Positions 18,921-27,883 of a stretch of 64,000 nucleotides of DNA are shown piece after piece. This stretch comes from Faeciplasma sp045660445 (GTDB lineage Bacteria; Bacillota; Clostridia; Oscillospirales; Ruminococcaceae). The notes under the pieces are model-generated. The model saw nothing but the letters and a program-made list of their open reading frames with translations. It did no database searches and was not told where the DNA came from. The DNA is taken from positions 242,518 through 306,517 of the forward strand of contig JAZRDR010000010.1 in assembly GCA_045660445.1 (NCBI GenBank), written 5' to 3'. Positions within the stretch are counted from its first letter, which is position 1; each line of letters opens with the position of its first letter. The position numbers were made by a program, and so were the translations under genes.

Positions 18921-19080
18921 GGCGCAACACCTCCGTAAGTAAAATTAAAAGAGCGCAAACATTAGTTCACGCTCTGTAAAATCACGCAATCCAACCCAAT
19001 GAGTGGTGCGGTAATGACTTTATCGACCTTTTCGCGCAATTGCTTAAGGTGAGAACGTAAACGTATCTGCTTTCTTTACG
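18921..19080 (-). promoter_or_regulatory. infC operon leader with attenuator (L20-leader-like)
   Basis: About 160 bases of untranslated RNA from the predicted start site near 19080 to infC. Close to infC the minus strand forms AGAGCGTGAAC / GTTTGCGCTCT, an 11-bp stem with two G-T pairs (18949-18975), followed by TTTTAATTTT, an intrinsic terminator placed before the ribosome binding site. This architecture matches the L20 leader of Bacillota, where L20 promotes termination. I cannot confirm the pseudoknot or competing antiterminator by eye. Confidence 0.75.
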
Positions 19081-19086
19081 CATGGT

Positions 19087-19115
19087 ATTATACATCACCG
19101 CAAATAGATTGTCAA
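19087..19115 (-). promoter_or_regulatory. Sigma-A promoter of infC-rpmI-rplT
   Basis: Minus-strand TTGACA (19110-19115) and TATAAT (19087-19092) are separated by exactly 17 bases: both boxes match consensus perfectly. It begins only about 18 bases past the addA stop, with no terminator visible between, so addBA transcripts may run into this operon. Confidence 0.9.
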
Positions 19116-19133
19116 GGGGTTTTTGAAAATATT

Positions 19134-22100
19134 TTATAAATTTATTTCTATGCCTTTTTTGAGCACAAACGAATAGATATAAGCCGATTTAACGGGTTTA
19201 TCCAAAAGAGCTCCGAATGCGGCTTTATACAGTTCGAGCTGCTTGGAATACCTTTGCAAAAGCTCCTCGGGGGTTTTAACACGATCTGTTTTATAGTCAA
19301 TTAAAACGTAGCCGTCAGCTTCCTCGAACAGACAGTCAGCAATGCCCTGAAGCATTCCTTCGGTATCATTATATATCTCCTTAAGAGCTTCGTCAACCGA
19401 AATATCACAAAAACGAACCATGAACTGTTTTTCACGCATGACGTTATCCGATTTTGCAAGGCGAGAGAAAATGTCACTTTCAAAGAATGCCTGAACGCTT
19501 TCGCGGTTGATGGCTGTAGCCTCTTTTTCAGTGAAAAGTCCTATCGACTTAAGTCGTGATATCTCAGATTCAAGATCCACGCTTGCAAGGCTGTAATCAG
19601 AAAATTGCATAAAACGGTGAGTGATAGTTCCCTTCTCTGCAGCGCTAAGCTCAGAAAGAGTGTCATCAAGGCGTGTCACACGCGGGAAGAAGTTTACGGG
19701 ATCGTCGCTGACAAGCTCGGATACCGAGACCTTTGCTTCATTTTCTGTAAGGCGCTTATCATATTCACTTGCAAAGCTGTTCTTTATTTTTTCCACCAAA
19801 GAAACAATCGGCTTGCCTGCTTCGGTATCTTTTGGTTCAGCAACTTCTATCGAGCTTAAGATAAACGGATCGACAACGATGTCGGGTGTGGAATCAAGAT
19901 CTGCAAAGATATTATCGCCAATCTCCTCGCGCAGATATTCAAAGCATGGGTGCTTTAACAGTGACATAACCACCCAATCGGCAAGGCATTTTGCATCCTG
20001 CGACACGGCCGAAGGTATCTTAGGTGAAGATATACTGTGCGCGAACTTTTGCGCCTTAGTATCTACATCGCTTAAAACGATGAATAGCTGTTCTTTTGCA
20101 CGGGTTACGGCAACGTATAAAAGACGAAGCTCTTCGGAAAGCATTTCAAGCTCGTTTTTAGAGGCGATGTATTCAGAGAAGACTGTTTTGCGTTTTGAAA
20201 GCGAGGAGTAATCCAAGAATTCAAGGCCCATGCCGTGATCCACATTTAAATGAAGTCTTCCGTAGGTATCGCGCTTGTTAAACCTCTTACCAAGCTGGCA
20301 AAGGAACACGAAGGGATATTCAAGGCCTTTAGATTTGTGGATGGTCTTTACGTTAACACAATCATCAGACTCGGTTACTGTATAAGCCTGCTCGAAGTCT
20401 CCACCCGTTTTGGATATGTAATCAACATAGCGCAAGAAACCTGCTATACCGTCATTGGAAGAGGCTTCATATGAAGCGGCATACTCTAAAAGCAAATAGA
20501 GATTTGCACACTTTTGCTCGCCGTCTTCATACTGTGCAGCGATGGAGAACATATCGGTAACGTCGTATACCTTCTTAATAAGTCTTGTTAAAGGCATTCC
20601 AGCGGCATATACTCGAAGCTTTTTAATTAGCGAAACTGCAGCTTGGCATTTAACTGTTAAGGCATCATCAGCTTCAACCTCGCCGTTTGAAACCGCAAGA
20701 ATATTTTTATAAAGTCTTGCTTTTCGGTTAATGAGCTTTATGCTTGCAAGGTCGTCATCAGAAAAGCCCATTATCGGAGAGAGCATAACGCTTGCAAGGG
20801 GCAGATCATGCATGGGGCTGTTGATTATTGACAACAGATTTAAAAGAACGGATATTTCCCTTGATTTGAGATAGCCCGTTTTTTCGCTGGCAAGAACCTT
20901 TAACCCGACAGATTCAAAGCTTTCCACGAGAGATGGATCGGTTATATTTGTGCGAGTTAAAACACAGAAGTCACCGGGACGGCAAGGACGATATGAATCA
21001 CCGTCTTTTACGGGTATTTGTGCATTTATCATTTTTCTTATCTCACGTGCGATGCAATAGTATTCGCTTGAGATAATTCCCGATTCATCATCTGATTTAG
21101 AGGCGACCAAAAGAAGCTTTGTGGGAGCATCGCCCGAAGAATAATCAGCACCGTATACAAGCTCTTCTTCGTGAGTATATTCAGTCTCACCAAGATCCTC
21201 ACACATAAGTGATGAGAAGATATAGTTTGCAAACTGCAAAACAGAGCTTCGGCTTCTAAAGTTCTTGGTGAGCAAAAGCTCTTGAACGTTGCAGTTGGGA
21301 TCTTTGCCATCCAGTCTTGTGTTCATGAACACCTTGGGGTTTGAAAGGCGGAATCGATAGATCGACTGCTTTACATCGCCAACAGCAAAGAGGTTTGAGC
21401 CGATTTTAGTGATATCATCTGTGTTTGAAATGATTTTGAAAATGACGTCCTGCAAGTTGTTGATATCCTGGAACTCGTCGATGATTATAAGCTTATAGCG
21501 GCCGGAGGAGACTATCTCCTCGGCCAAAGGAGTGCGGATGACGTTACCGTTTTCGTCGCAATTTGCCAAGAGAGAAACCGCGATAAGCTCGGTGTCAGCA
21601 AAGTCAACGGCATTGCGCTCGACCTTTAAAAGGTGCAGTCTATCGTCGAGTTTTCGGGCAAGCGTGCAAAGTCTTGCAAAAACATCTGAAACAAATATAC
21701 TGTCGTTTTGAATGGTTTTGCTGTCATATTTAAAGCAATCAGTAATCTTTTGTGCGATCTCCTTCATACTTGCAAAACAATTTTTCGAGGATTCATAAAA
21801 TGCACTCTCGATACTCGATACCGATTCCTTTTCGATCTTGGTTTGATTTACGACAAGCTTTTGCCAGCTGAAATTGCGAGAATATTCACACAGATCATCC
21901 CATTCAAGCGAAAGAACAGCTTCACAAAGCGAGTTTGCAAGGCTGATATTTGCCATATAAGACTTAACGGCGTTCTTGTGATATTCCAAAGCTTCGCAAT
22001 ATTCGCCAAGCTGAATGCAGGCGTTTTGCAAAAGCTTTGCGTTTTCAATAGCGCGCTGTCTGAAGTATGACGTTACAGTCTTAGACTGTTCGCCGTTTTT

Positions 22101-22688
22101 AAGGGAATTCAAGCAGTTTTTGATCCAATTATCTCTAAACGGAAGAGAGCGCAAAAAGCTGTGAAGAGTTAGTATAAGCGTGCGGAGTGAAGCATCGTTT
22201 TCGTGAGAGAAAAGTGAGATAAGCTCTTCTATCTCTTCGGGATTTTGGGCGTATTCCTCTTCTAAAACAAAAGTTAACGCACGCTCGGTAAGCATATCGG
22301 CTTCGGTTTCTTCAAGAATTCTAACACCGCTTTGAAAATCGGTGCTTGAGATATTGTCTTTTAATAAACCATAGCAGAATGAGTTGATAGTTGTGATCTC
22401 AGCCAAGCTTAAAAGAGATTGCTGACGCTGAATCCATTCGTTGTCGGGATCAGCCAAAGAAGCATTTTCAAAAGCCATCGACAGCTTTGTTCGCATTTGA
22501 GATGCAGCATCATTAGTGAAAGTTACAGCAAGGATCTTATCGGCAGGGATATTTTTATCCTTGTCGGAAAGAAGGGATATCGTGCGCTCAACCAAAACGG
22601 CTGTCTTACCGCTTCCTGCGGCAGCAGAAACGATTATCGGCGCGCCATAGGCATTGATGGCTTTTTGCTGTTCATCAGTCCATTTCAC
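19134..22688 (-). CDS. addA: Helicase-exonuclease AddAB, AddA subunit
   Basis: Helicase/nuclease subunit of the AddAB (RexAB) complex, the Gram-positive counterpart of RecBCD, which resects double-strand breaks for RecA loading. 1184 residues. UvrD-type motifs: Walker A SAAAGSGKTAVLVERT at about 21-36, VTFTNDAASQM (motif Ia), IIDEFQDINNLQ (motif II), GDVKQSIYRFRLSNP (motif III), KTIHKSKGLEYPFVFL (motif V) and LLYVAVTRAKEQL (motif VI). The C-terminal RecB-like nuclease domain has YVLIDYKTDRV near residue 1130. The start overlaps addB by 14 bases. Confidence 0.97.
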   Translation of the reverse strand: MKWTDEQQKAINAYGAPIIVSAAAGSGKTAVLVERTISLLSDKDKNIPADKILAVTFTNDAASQMRTKLSMAFENASLADPDNEWIQRQQSLLSLAEITTINSFCYGLLKDNISSTDFQSGVRILEETEADMLTERALTFVLEEEYAQNPEEIEELISLFSHENDASLRTLILTLHSFLRSLPFRDNWIKNCLNSLKNGEQSKTVTSYFRQRAIENAKLLQNACIQLGEYCEALEYHKNAVKSYMANISLANSLCEAVLSLEWDDLCEYSRNFSWQKLVVNQTKIEKESVSSIESAFYESSKNCFASMKEIAQKITDCFKYDSKTIQNDSIFVSDVFARLCTLARKLDDRLHLLKVERNAVDFADTELIAVSLLANCDENGNVIRTPLAEEIVSSGRYKLIIIDEFQDINNLQDVIFKIISNTDDITKIGSNLFAVGDVKQSIYRFRLSNPKVFMNTRLDGKDPNCNVQELLLTKNFRSRSSVLQFANYIFSSLMCEDLGETEYTHEEELVYGADYSSGDAPTKLLLVASKSDDESGIISSEYYCIAREIRKMINAQIPVKDGDSYRPCRPGDFCVLTRTNITDPSLVESFESVGLKVLASEKTGYLKSREISVLLNLLSIINSPMHDLPLASVMLSPIMGFSDDDLASIKLINRKARLYKNILAVSNGEVEADDALTVKCQAAVSLIKKLRVYAAGMPLTRLIKKVYDVTDMFSIAAQYEDGEQKCANLYLLLEYAASYEASSNDGIAGFLRYVDYISKTGGDFEQAYTVTESDDCVNVKTIHKSKGLEYPFVFLCQLGKRFNKRDTYGRLHLNVDHGMGLEFLDYSSLSKRKTVFSEYIASKNELEMLSEELRLLYVAVTRAKEQLFIVLSDVDTKAQKFAHSISSPKIPSAVSQDAKCLADWVVMSLLKHPCFEYLREEIGDNIFADLDSTPDIVVDPFILSSIEVAEPKDTEAGKPIVSLVEKIKNSFASEYDKRLTENEAKVSVSELVSDDPVNFFPRVTRLDDTLSELSAAEKGTITHRFMQFSDYSLASVDLESEISRLKSIGLFTEKEATAINRESVQAFFESDIFSRLAKSDNVMREKQFMVRFCDISVDEALKEIYNDTEGMLQGIADCLFEEADGYVLIDYKTDRVKTPEELLQRYSKQLELYKAAFGALLDKPVKSAYIYSFVLKKGIEINL

Positions 22689-25600
22689 AGTCTGCCACCT
22701 CCCCTATCTCTTTTCTAAGGCTTGTCCTGTCAGCCTCGGCATTAGTTTTCTTGAACATATATTTTCTTCTGTCACAAACAGATGTGAATTCACAATAACG
22801 GCAAGGGAGCTTATCCTTATCCTCTCCGACAGGGATGGCATCTATCTTTCCTATCAAGAGAGAATTTCCGAATTCCTGAACCTTGCGAGAGGCAAAATCC
22901 TCAAGCAATTTAAAGCTTTCTTTAGAAATAAGCTTGGAATCGGACTTATAGGTGCCGTCTTTTTTCTTCTCAACAGGAGCATAAACACCGCTGAAGGTGC
23001 TGTCCATTGCATCTAAAGATACCAAATCATCAATCAAAAGACCTGTACGTTTAAATTGCTTGTTTGATTCTTTAAGGCGCATTACAGAGGTATCCGATAA
23101 AGGAGTATAGTCAGCCTCGCACTTTAAGAACACTGAATTTACATATAAAACACCGGCAGGGACGCAGTTTTTGAAGTCGGGGTCAGTTCCCTCTGTCAGA
23201 GCGAGCATATACAAAAGCATCTGAAGATTAAGGCCGTTGTAGATATCTTTATAGTCAAGGTGCTTTGAGCCAGTTTTATAGTCAACAATGCGGATGTATT
23301 CCGTTCCGTCGGGAGATTTAAAGGTATCCACCCTGTCGACGATACCGTATAGACAAACGCTTAGGCCGTTATTTATCGGTATCGAAAGAACGGTTTTGCC
23401 TTCGTCCGATTTAAGCTTGTATTCAAATCTTACGGGGCGGAATTTCGATACCTTATATTCCTCGCGGATATTGAACAATATCTCCATGCAAGCGCCGTGC
23501 AAGCGGGCATAATCCGCCTTGAACTTTGCGGTTTTGCCAAAGCTACCGCTCATTGCTTCAAGAAGATATTCATCTAAAAGCTTTGAAACAAGTGCGGCAA
23601 TGTCCTCGTCGGTTGCTTCACTGAATCCCTCGCCAAAATGCAACAGAACGTGTTGGAAAACGTGATGCATGACTGTTCCGCGGTTTGCAGGGTCGACTGC
23701 TACGGGGCGGATGGGATCAAGCTGCATGCCGTATCGGCAGAAATATTTGAAATTACAGCTGTTATAAACGTCGATCTTTGAAGGAGTTACATAGATATCA
23801 CCGGAAGCAAACAAACGGCGGCTGATCTCAGGCGAAAGGTGATGAGAGTCCGATTTGTTTGCCAAGTGTAGAATCTTTTCTTTATATTCGGGAACAGAAA
23901 GAAGCGATTCGTATACGGACATAAGCTCGTCTGCCGAGCATTTTTTAGCGGTTGCAAAGCGATAATATGCGCTTGCAGGAGTGCGGCAATAGAACTCAAT
24001 CGGATAGCCAGAGGCGGTTTTAACAGGAGTTGCAAGCATTGCCGACAGCTTTTTAATAAGGTTAGACGGATTTATCGACTTGCCCTTAACGTCGGCGTTA
24101 GAGTATGACAAATAAAGCCTATCCGTTGCGTGGCAGATGGCATTATAACAATCAAGACGCTCAGCATCTAGACGAGATGTAAGCGAAGCCTCAAACTGAA
24201 CGCCCAAGGATTCAAGAGTTTGCATATCTTTAGCCGAGAAAATGCCGTTCTTTTTAACATCTGAGGGGAACTTACCGTCGTTAACTCCGACAACAAAAAC
24301 TATCTTGGGCGTGGAGATTATCGAGCGTGAAACGTCGCAAAGCTTTACGCTGTGAAGCTTTTGGGGCGGGTTGGAAACTGTTTGAGATGAGAGCAGGATT
24401 CGCAAAAGCTCGCCAAATGATTTAAGCGTTATGGGGGTATCACCTATTGTCAGATAAATTGATGATACGGATAACATCAAAGCGTTCCAAAGCTGCTTGA
24501 AAAGACGGGCGTTTTCGGTCTTGTCAGAATCCAAAGAATCTTCGATAACAGTTTTGGCGTTGTGTGCTATATGTATTTCTGTAAGGAATTCGTTAAATGC
24601 GACAGCAACCTGTTTTGCAGTTGCTTTTTTGCAGGAAAGATTAAGCTTTTGCAAGGGCGAAATTATCTTTGCTCGAATTGAATTTATGTTTTGGTCAGAT
24701 GAAAGCTCTTTATCCTCGGCAAAATCATCAAGCCACATTTCGCCGTCAATATTCCACTTAACGCAATAATCCTCGATAAGAGATATTTCCTGCTCGTTAA
24801 GGAAGGAAAACGGAGAACGGACAAACGTTAATATCTTATCAGTGTCTGGCTTTCGGGTACAGGCGGCGTCGATAGCAGAAAGGGCATATAACGCGAGCGA
24901 CATTGAGCTTGCGGGAATGCGAGAATCAATAAACGAGGCAATATTATATCTTTCAAAAGCGGATTCAAAAACACGCGAATATGTATCGACATCGTGTGTG
25001 AAAACAGCAATATCGTTATATTTATAACCGTGATCGGCAACAAGCGAAGCAATTTCAGCACATACAAAGTCGGCTTCTTCGTAAACAGTATCAGCAGATA
25101 TCATTAAAACACTGCCGTCGTTTTGTTTTTTATCAAGTAAAGGAGTAAAGAGATTATCCTTTACAGCTTTAAGAGCCGTGGTGCGTTCGACCTCTTTAAC
25201 GGATTTAATATATTTTAACGGTTTATTATACGAGGAAGCGAGAGAAACAAGCTGGTATTGAGTTTGAGCAACAAGCGAAAAAGGCGAAATAAGGCTTGGT
25301 TTATAGGCATTTGGCAAGCCAAGAGAGACCGTAACGGAATGCGAGTCTTTTATTGCTGTCTCTAACAGCTTAAGTTCATCGGGAGAGAAGCTATCGAACC
25401 TGTCAAGGTATATATCTTTACATTCAAAATATAGGTTTTCATCCGCTACCCTTGCAGCCTCTAATAGCATCGAGCTCTCATCGCAAAACTCGCGCATAGA
25501 AAGCTCCTCGCAGTAAGCGTTGTATATTAAAGAAATATCGTGAAGCTTGTCACTTATCGTGCCATTCGAGCCTTGAGAAGCATTTTCAAGCATATCGGCT

Positions 25601-26001
25601 GAAATGCCGATTCTGATGAGCGAGTCGATAATTCCATCAACTTCGCTGACGAAATTGGGTTTATCTATTTGCCTTGTGAATATTTTAAGAGACTTATCCG
25701 TTTTAACCTTATTCAGTGCAAGATAGATAAGCGCAAGACGATTTTCGGGTTTAACCAAGATTCCGCTTTGCGTTCCGAACTGCTCTGTCAAAGCTTTTGC
25801 GAGTCGTTTAAAGCTTAGGACGGTTATGCGGTTGAAATCCTTAGCGCCAAGATAAGAATATAAGGCATTATCAAATTCGAAGGAGAACTGATCGGGAATT
25901 ATGCAAAGAACTTCCCTGCCCGATTGCAAAGAAGTGCTTATATCATGCGCCATGCTTTCAAGCTTTACTGCGCTGTTTTCACCAAGACGGATATTAAGCA
26001 T
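22675..26001 (-). CDS. addB: AddB subunit of the AddAB (RexAB) recombination nuclease
   Basis: Second subunit of AddAB, 1108 residues. I use the ATG at 26001 (MLNIRLGENS): GGAGG stands 7 bases before it, while the upstream ATG at 26019 lies within that ribosome binding site. The C-terminal nuclease has YIRIVDYKTGS. Four cysteines of an iron-sulfur cluster are visible: one in YNSCNFKYFC around residue 770 and a cluster in CRYCEFTSVC near 1085. The N-terminus lacks the GxxGxGKT Walker A found in Bacillus AddB: it reads LGENSAVKLE, resembling streptococcal RexB, which also lacks it. Order addB-addA with overlap is the family norm. Confidence 0.93.
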   Translation of the reverse strand: MLNIRLGENSAVKLESMAHDISTSLQSGREVLCIIPDQFSFEFDNALYSYLGAKDFNRITVLSFKRLAKALTEQFGTQSGILVKPENRLALIYLALNKVKTDKSLKIFTRQIDKPNFVSEVDGIIDSLIRIGISADMLENASQGSNGTISDKLHDISLIYNAYCEELSMREFCDESSMLLEAARVADENLYFECKDIYLDRFDSFSPDELKLLETAIKDSHSVTVSLGLPNAYKPSLISPFSLVAQTQYQLVSLASSYNKPLKYIKSVKEVERTTALKAVKDNLFTPLLDKKQNDGSVLMISADTVYEEADFVCAEIASLVADHGYKYNDIAVFTHDVDTYSRVFESAFERYNIASFIDSRIPASSMSLALYALSAIDAACTRKPDTDKILTFVRSPFSFLNEQEISLIEDYCVKWNIDGEMWLDDFAEDKELSSDQNINSIRAKIISPLQKLNLSCKKATAKQVAVAFNEFLTEIHIAHNAKTVIEDSLDSDKTENARLFKQLWNALMLSVSSIYLTIGDTPITLKSFGELLRILLSSQTVSNPPQKLHSVKLCDVSRSIISTPKIVFVVGVNDGKFPSDVKKNGIFSAKDMQTLESLGVQFEASLTSRLDAERLDCYNAICHATDRLYLSYSNADVKGKSINPSNLIKKLSAMLATPVKTASGYPIEFYCRTPASAYYRFATAKKCSADELMSVYESLLSVPEYKEKILHLANKSDSHHLSPEISRRLFASGDIYVTPSKIDVYNSCNFKYFCRYGMQLDPIRPVAVDPANRGTVMHHVFQHVLLHFGEGFSEATDEDIAALVSKLLDEYLLEAMSGSFGKTAKFKADYARLHGACMEILFNIREEYKVSKFRPVRFEYKLKSDEGKTVLSIPINNGLSVCLYGIVDRVDTFKSPDGTEYIRIVDYKTGSKHLDYKDIYNGLNLQMLLYMLALTEGTDPDFKNCVPAGVLYVNSVFLKCEADYTPLSDTSVMRLKESNKQFKRTGLLIDDLVSLDAMDSTFSGVYAPVEKKKDGTYKSDSKLISKESFKLLEDFASRKVQEFGNSLLIGKIDAIPVGEDKDKLPCRYCEFTSVCDRRKYMFKKTNAEADRTSLRKEIGEVADCEMD

Positions 26002-26035
26002 ATTTAACCCTCCGAACACAAAATACGATAATGAA

Positions 26036-26064
26036 ATTTTACCACGCTTTTATAATTAAGTCAA
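26036..26064 (-). promoter_or_regulatory. Sigma-A promoter of addB-addA
   Basis: Minus-strand TTGACT (26059-26064), 17-base spacer, TAAAAT (26036-26041), 35 bases above the addB start. It lies between spoIIR and addB, so addBA does not depend on the sporulation gene upstream. Confidence 0.75.
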
Positions 26065-26102
26065 ACACAAGTATGCGCCAATAAGTACAATTTTGAGTAC
26101 AG

Positions 26103-26690
26103 TTATACAAACAATCGTTTCAACTTTTGAAATAATTCAAAGCAAAAGAGCTTATATCTAACTTTTTCGGGGGATCTGAATATAATTATCTCATCATCGG
26201 AAAGTGAGTTGCATTCATCGATCTTAATGGCACCCGGCAAGCAAAGCCCCGGATAGCAAACACACCACCAATTTTGCCCGTTTGCATCGCCCAGACGAAT
26301 ACAAAGCGAGTCATACTCGCCTGCAGGGAGAGTGAAGCCATCATAAGTTCGGGTGTTGAAGCTGCATTTTTCAAGGGTGCAGACTGCTTTGTAATCATAA
26401 TCTGCAAGGACGCTGTTTGTGGCTTGGGTTAAGATATCCAAGCTTTGACTGATGATTTCGACTGCTGATTCTTTATCTTGACAGGTGGAAAGAAGCGTAT
26501 CAGCTTGAGACAAAACAGCATCGCGGACAACAAGCTTGATCTTTTGATCCATTTCGGAATCAGAATTTGCTATGACATGCAGGCGTATGAGTTTATCGGT
26601 GGCAGTTTGAACCTGATTAGCGTTAGATATGACGCTTGTAGCGAAACAGATGATGAGTGAAATTAGCATTGCAAGAGTGAGTTTTTTCAT
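26103..26690 (-). CDS. spoIIR: Stage II sporulation protein R
   Basis: SpoIIR is made in the forespore, secreted to the intermembrane space, and triggers SpoIIGA to cleave pro-sigma-E in the mother cell. 195 residues with a signal/anchor segment at 5-25. Conserved: KLIRLHVIANSDSEMDQKIKL near 33-53, VRDAVL, LPAGEYDSLCIRLGDANGQNWWCVCYPG block and DEIIIFRSPEKVRYKLF. Divergence from Bacillus is within what is normal for Clostridia. No clear sigma-F promoter was identified in the short upstream stretch. Its presence indicates an endospore former. Confidence 0.92.
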   Translation of the reverse strand: MKKLTLAMLISLIICFATSVISNANQVQTATDKLIRLHVIANSDSEMDQKIKLVVRDAVLSQADTLLSTCQDKESAVEIISQSLDILTQATNSVLADYDYKAVCTLEKCSFNTRTYDGFTLPAGEYDSLCIRLGDANGQNWWCVCYPGLCLPGAIKIDECNSLSDDEIIIFRSPEKVRYKLFCFELFQKLKRLFV

Positions 26691-26720
26691 TTTAAGTTCC
26701 TTTTTTGACGTTAGTTTAGT

Positions 26721-26795
26721 GAACGCCGACGTGCACGGAGGGCGGCCGCGACCGGAGGGGGCGGGCTGGGCGGAGCGCGTGGAGGCGCGAACGGT
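26721..26795. repeat. GC-rich, purine-rich intergenic island 1
   Basis: About 75 bases dominated by G and C (for example GGAGGGCGGCCGCG and GGAGCGCGTGGAGGCGCG) between the mreB terminator and spoIIR, in sharp contrast to the AT-rich flanks. No long hairpin and no believable reading frame. It resembles three other islands at 41186, 43705 and 52968 in composition and in always being G-rich on the plus strand, sharing words such as GGCGAGC, GAGCG and GCGTGG. Function unknown. Confidence 0.6.
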
Positions 26796-26835
26796 TGGAT
26801 ATGATGATTATTGGTCTAAAAAGGAAAACATATGC

Positions 26836-26866
26836 AAAAAACCTCTCCAAAAATCGGAGAGGTTTA
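26836..26866 (-). terminator. Terminator after mreB paralogue
   Basis: Minus-strand AAACCTCTCC, 7-base loop, GGAGAGGTTT, then T residues: a perfect 10-bp stem three bases past the mreB stop. It closes the recD2-comFC-mreB transcript. Confidence 0.9.
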
Positions 26867-26868
26867 TG

Positions 26869-27882
26869 TTATCGTTTATATACAGCAATCTTTTCGAAGC
26901 CGTTTCTAAGCTTATCGCTGACTCGGAAAGCTTTATATGTTCCCCTGGCAACACAGCCTAAGGGGTCTGCGGCTACAATACACTGCACGCCAAATTCACG
27001 TGCGATATATAGATCAAGACCCTTAATAAGCGCGCCGCCGCCTGTTAACAGAATTCCGTTAGTCAGAATATCACCGATCAATTCAGGAGGAGTTTGCTCG
27101 AAAACAACGCGGATAGACGAAACGAGCTGATCAATATCGTCCATGATAGCGCGGTTAATATCATTTTCACTGATCTCAACCCTGGCAGGCAATCCATTTA
27201 TAAGACTTCTGCCGGTTATGATACCCACAGGCTCATTCGAGGGCCAGAATACGTTTGCATATTTAAGCTTTGCTTCCTCGGCGGTTCTTTCACCGATAAG
27301 AAGCTTATAATGGTCTGAAAAGTATTTGATTATTGCAGCATTAAGGACGTTTCCGGCTTTTTTTACAGAAGCAGAAGCTACAACTCCCCCAAGAGAGGTT
27401 ACTGCGATATCCGTTGTTCCGCCGCCGATATCCACAACCATTTGACCAACGGGCTTTAATATATCCGCGCCTGCACCAAGAAGTGCGGCAACAGGCTCGT
27501 CTATAAGATAAACGGTTCTTGCTCCTGCCATAACGGCGCTTTCAACGACGGCTCGTCTTTCCACCTCTGTAATTCCCGAAGGAACGCACATGACAATTCG
27601 AGGATTTATCAAGCGCTTGCCTATAACCTTTAAGATACAAAGTCTTATAAGCTCCTGAGCCATATCGTTATTGCTTATAACACCGTCCTTCAACGGTTTT
27701 ATAACGGCAATATGCTCGGGAGAGCGTCCTAACATTTTGTATGCTTCTTTTCCAAAAGCGACAACGCGCTCAGAGCGCTTATCAAATGCGATGACCGAAG
27801 GTTCGTTGAGAACCAATCCGCCGCCGGCTGTGATTATTATATTAGCGGTACCAAGGTCGATACCAAGGTCGAGTGACGACAA
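26869..27882 (-). CDS. MreB/Mbl-family rod-shape actin homologue
   Basis: Actin-like ATPase that organises cell-wall synthesis along the membrane. I start at a TTG at 27882 (MSSLDLGIDLGTAN), because GGAGG lies 9 bases upstream and the alternative ATG at 27915 would overlap comFC by 32 bases. 337 residues. Motifs: phosphate 1 LGIDLGTANII, phosphate 2 VVDIGGGTTDIAV, adenosine-site ILLTGGGALIKGL, and EPVAALLGAGADI. Which paralogue (MreB, Mbl or MreBH) cannot be decided. The gene is not with mreCD but at the end of a recD2-comFC operon, suggesting a secondary copy. In spore formers some copies act in engulfment or cortex synthesis; that is inference. Confidence 0.88.
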   Translation of the reverse strand: MSSLDLGIDLGTANIIITAGGGLVLNEPSVIAFDKRSERVVAFGKEAYKMLGRSPEHIAVIKPLKDGVISNNDMAQELIRLCILKVIGKRLINPRIVMCVPSGITEVERRAVVESAVMAGARTVYLIDEPVAALLGAGADILKPVGQMVVDIGGGTTDIAVTSLGGVVASASVKKAGNVLNAAIIKYFSDHYKLLIGERTAEEAKLKYANVFWPSNEPVGIITGRSLINGLPARVEISENDINRAIMDDIDQLVSSIRVVFEQTPPELIGDILTNGILLTGGGALIKGLDLYIAREFGVQCIVAADPLGCVARGTYKAFRVSDKLRNGFEKIAVYKR

Positions 27883-27883
27883 A

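Noticed and set aside
26629..26961. Plus-strand frame crossing GC-rich island 1
   Set aside because: Runs through spoIIR, the island, the mreB terminator and the mreB 3-prime end; no ribosome binding site and absurd composition.
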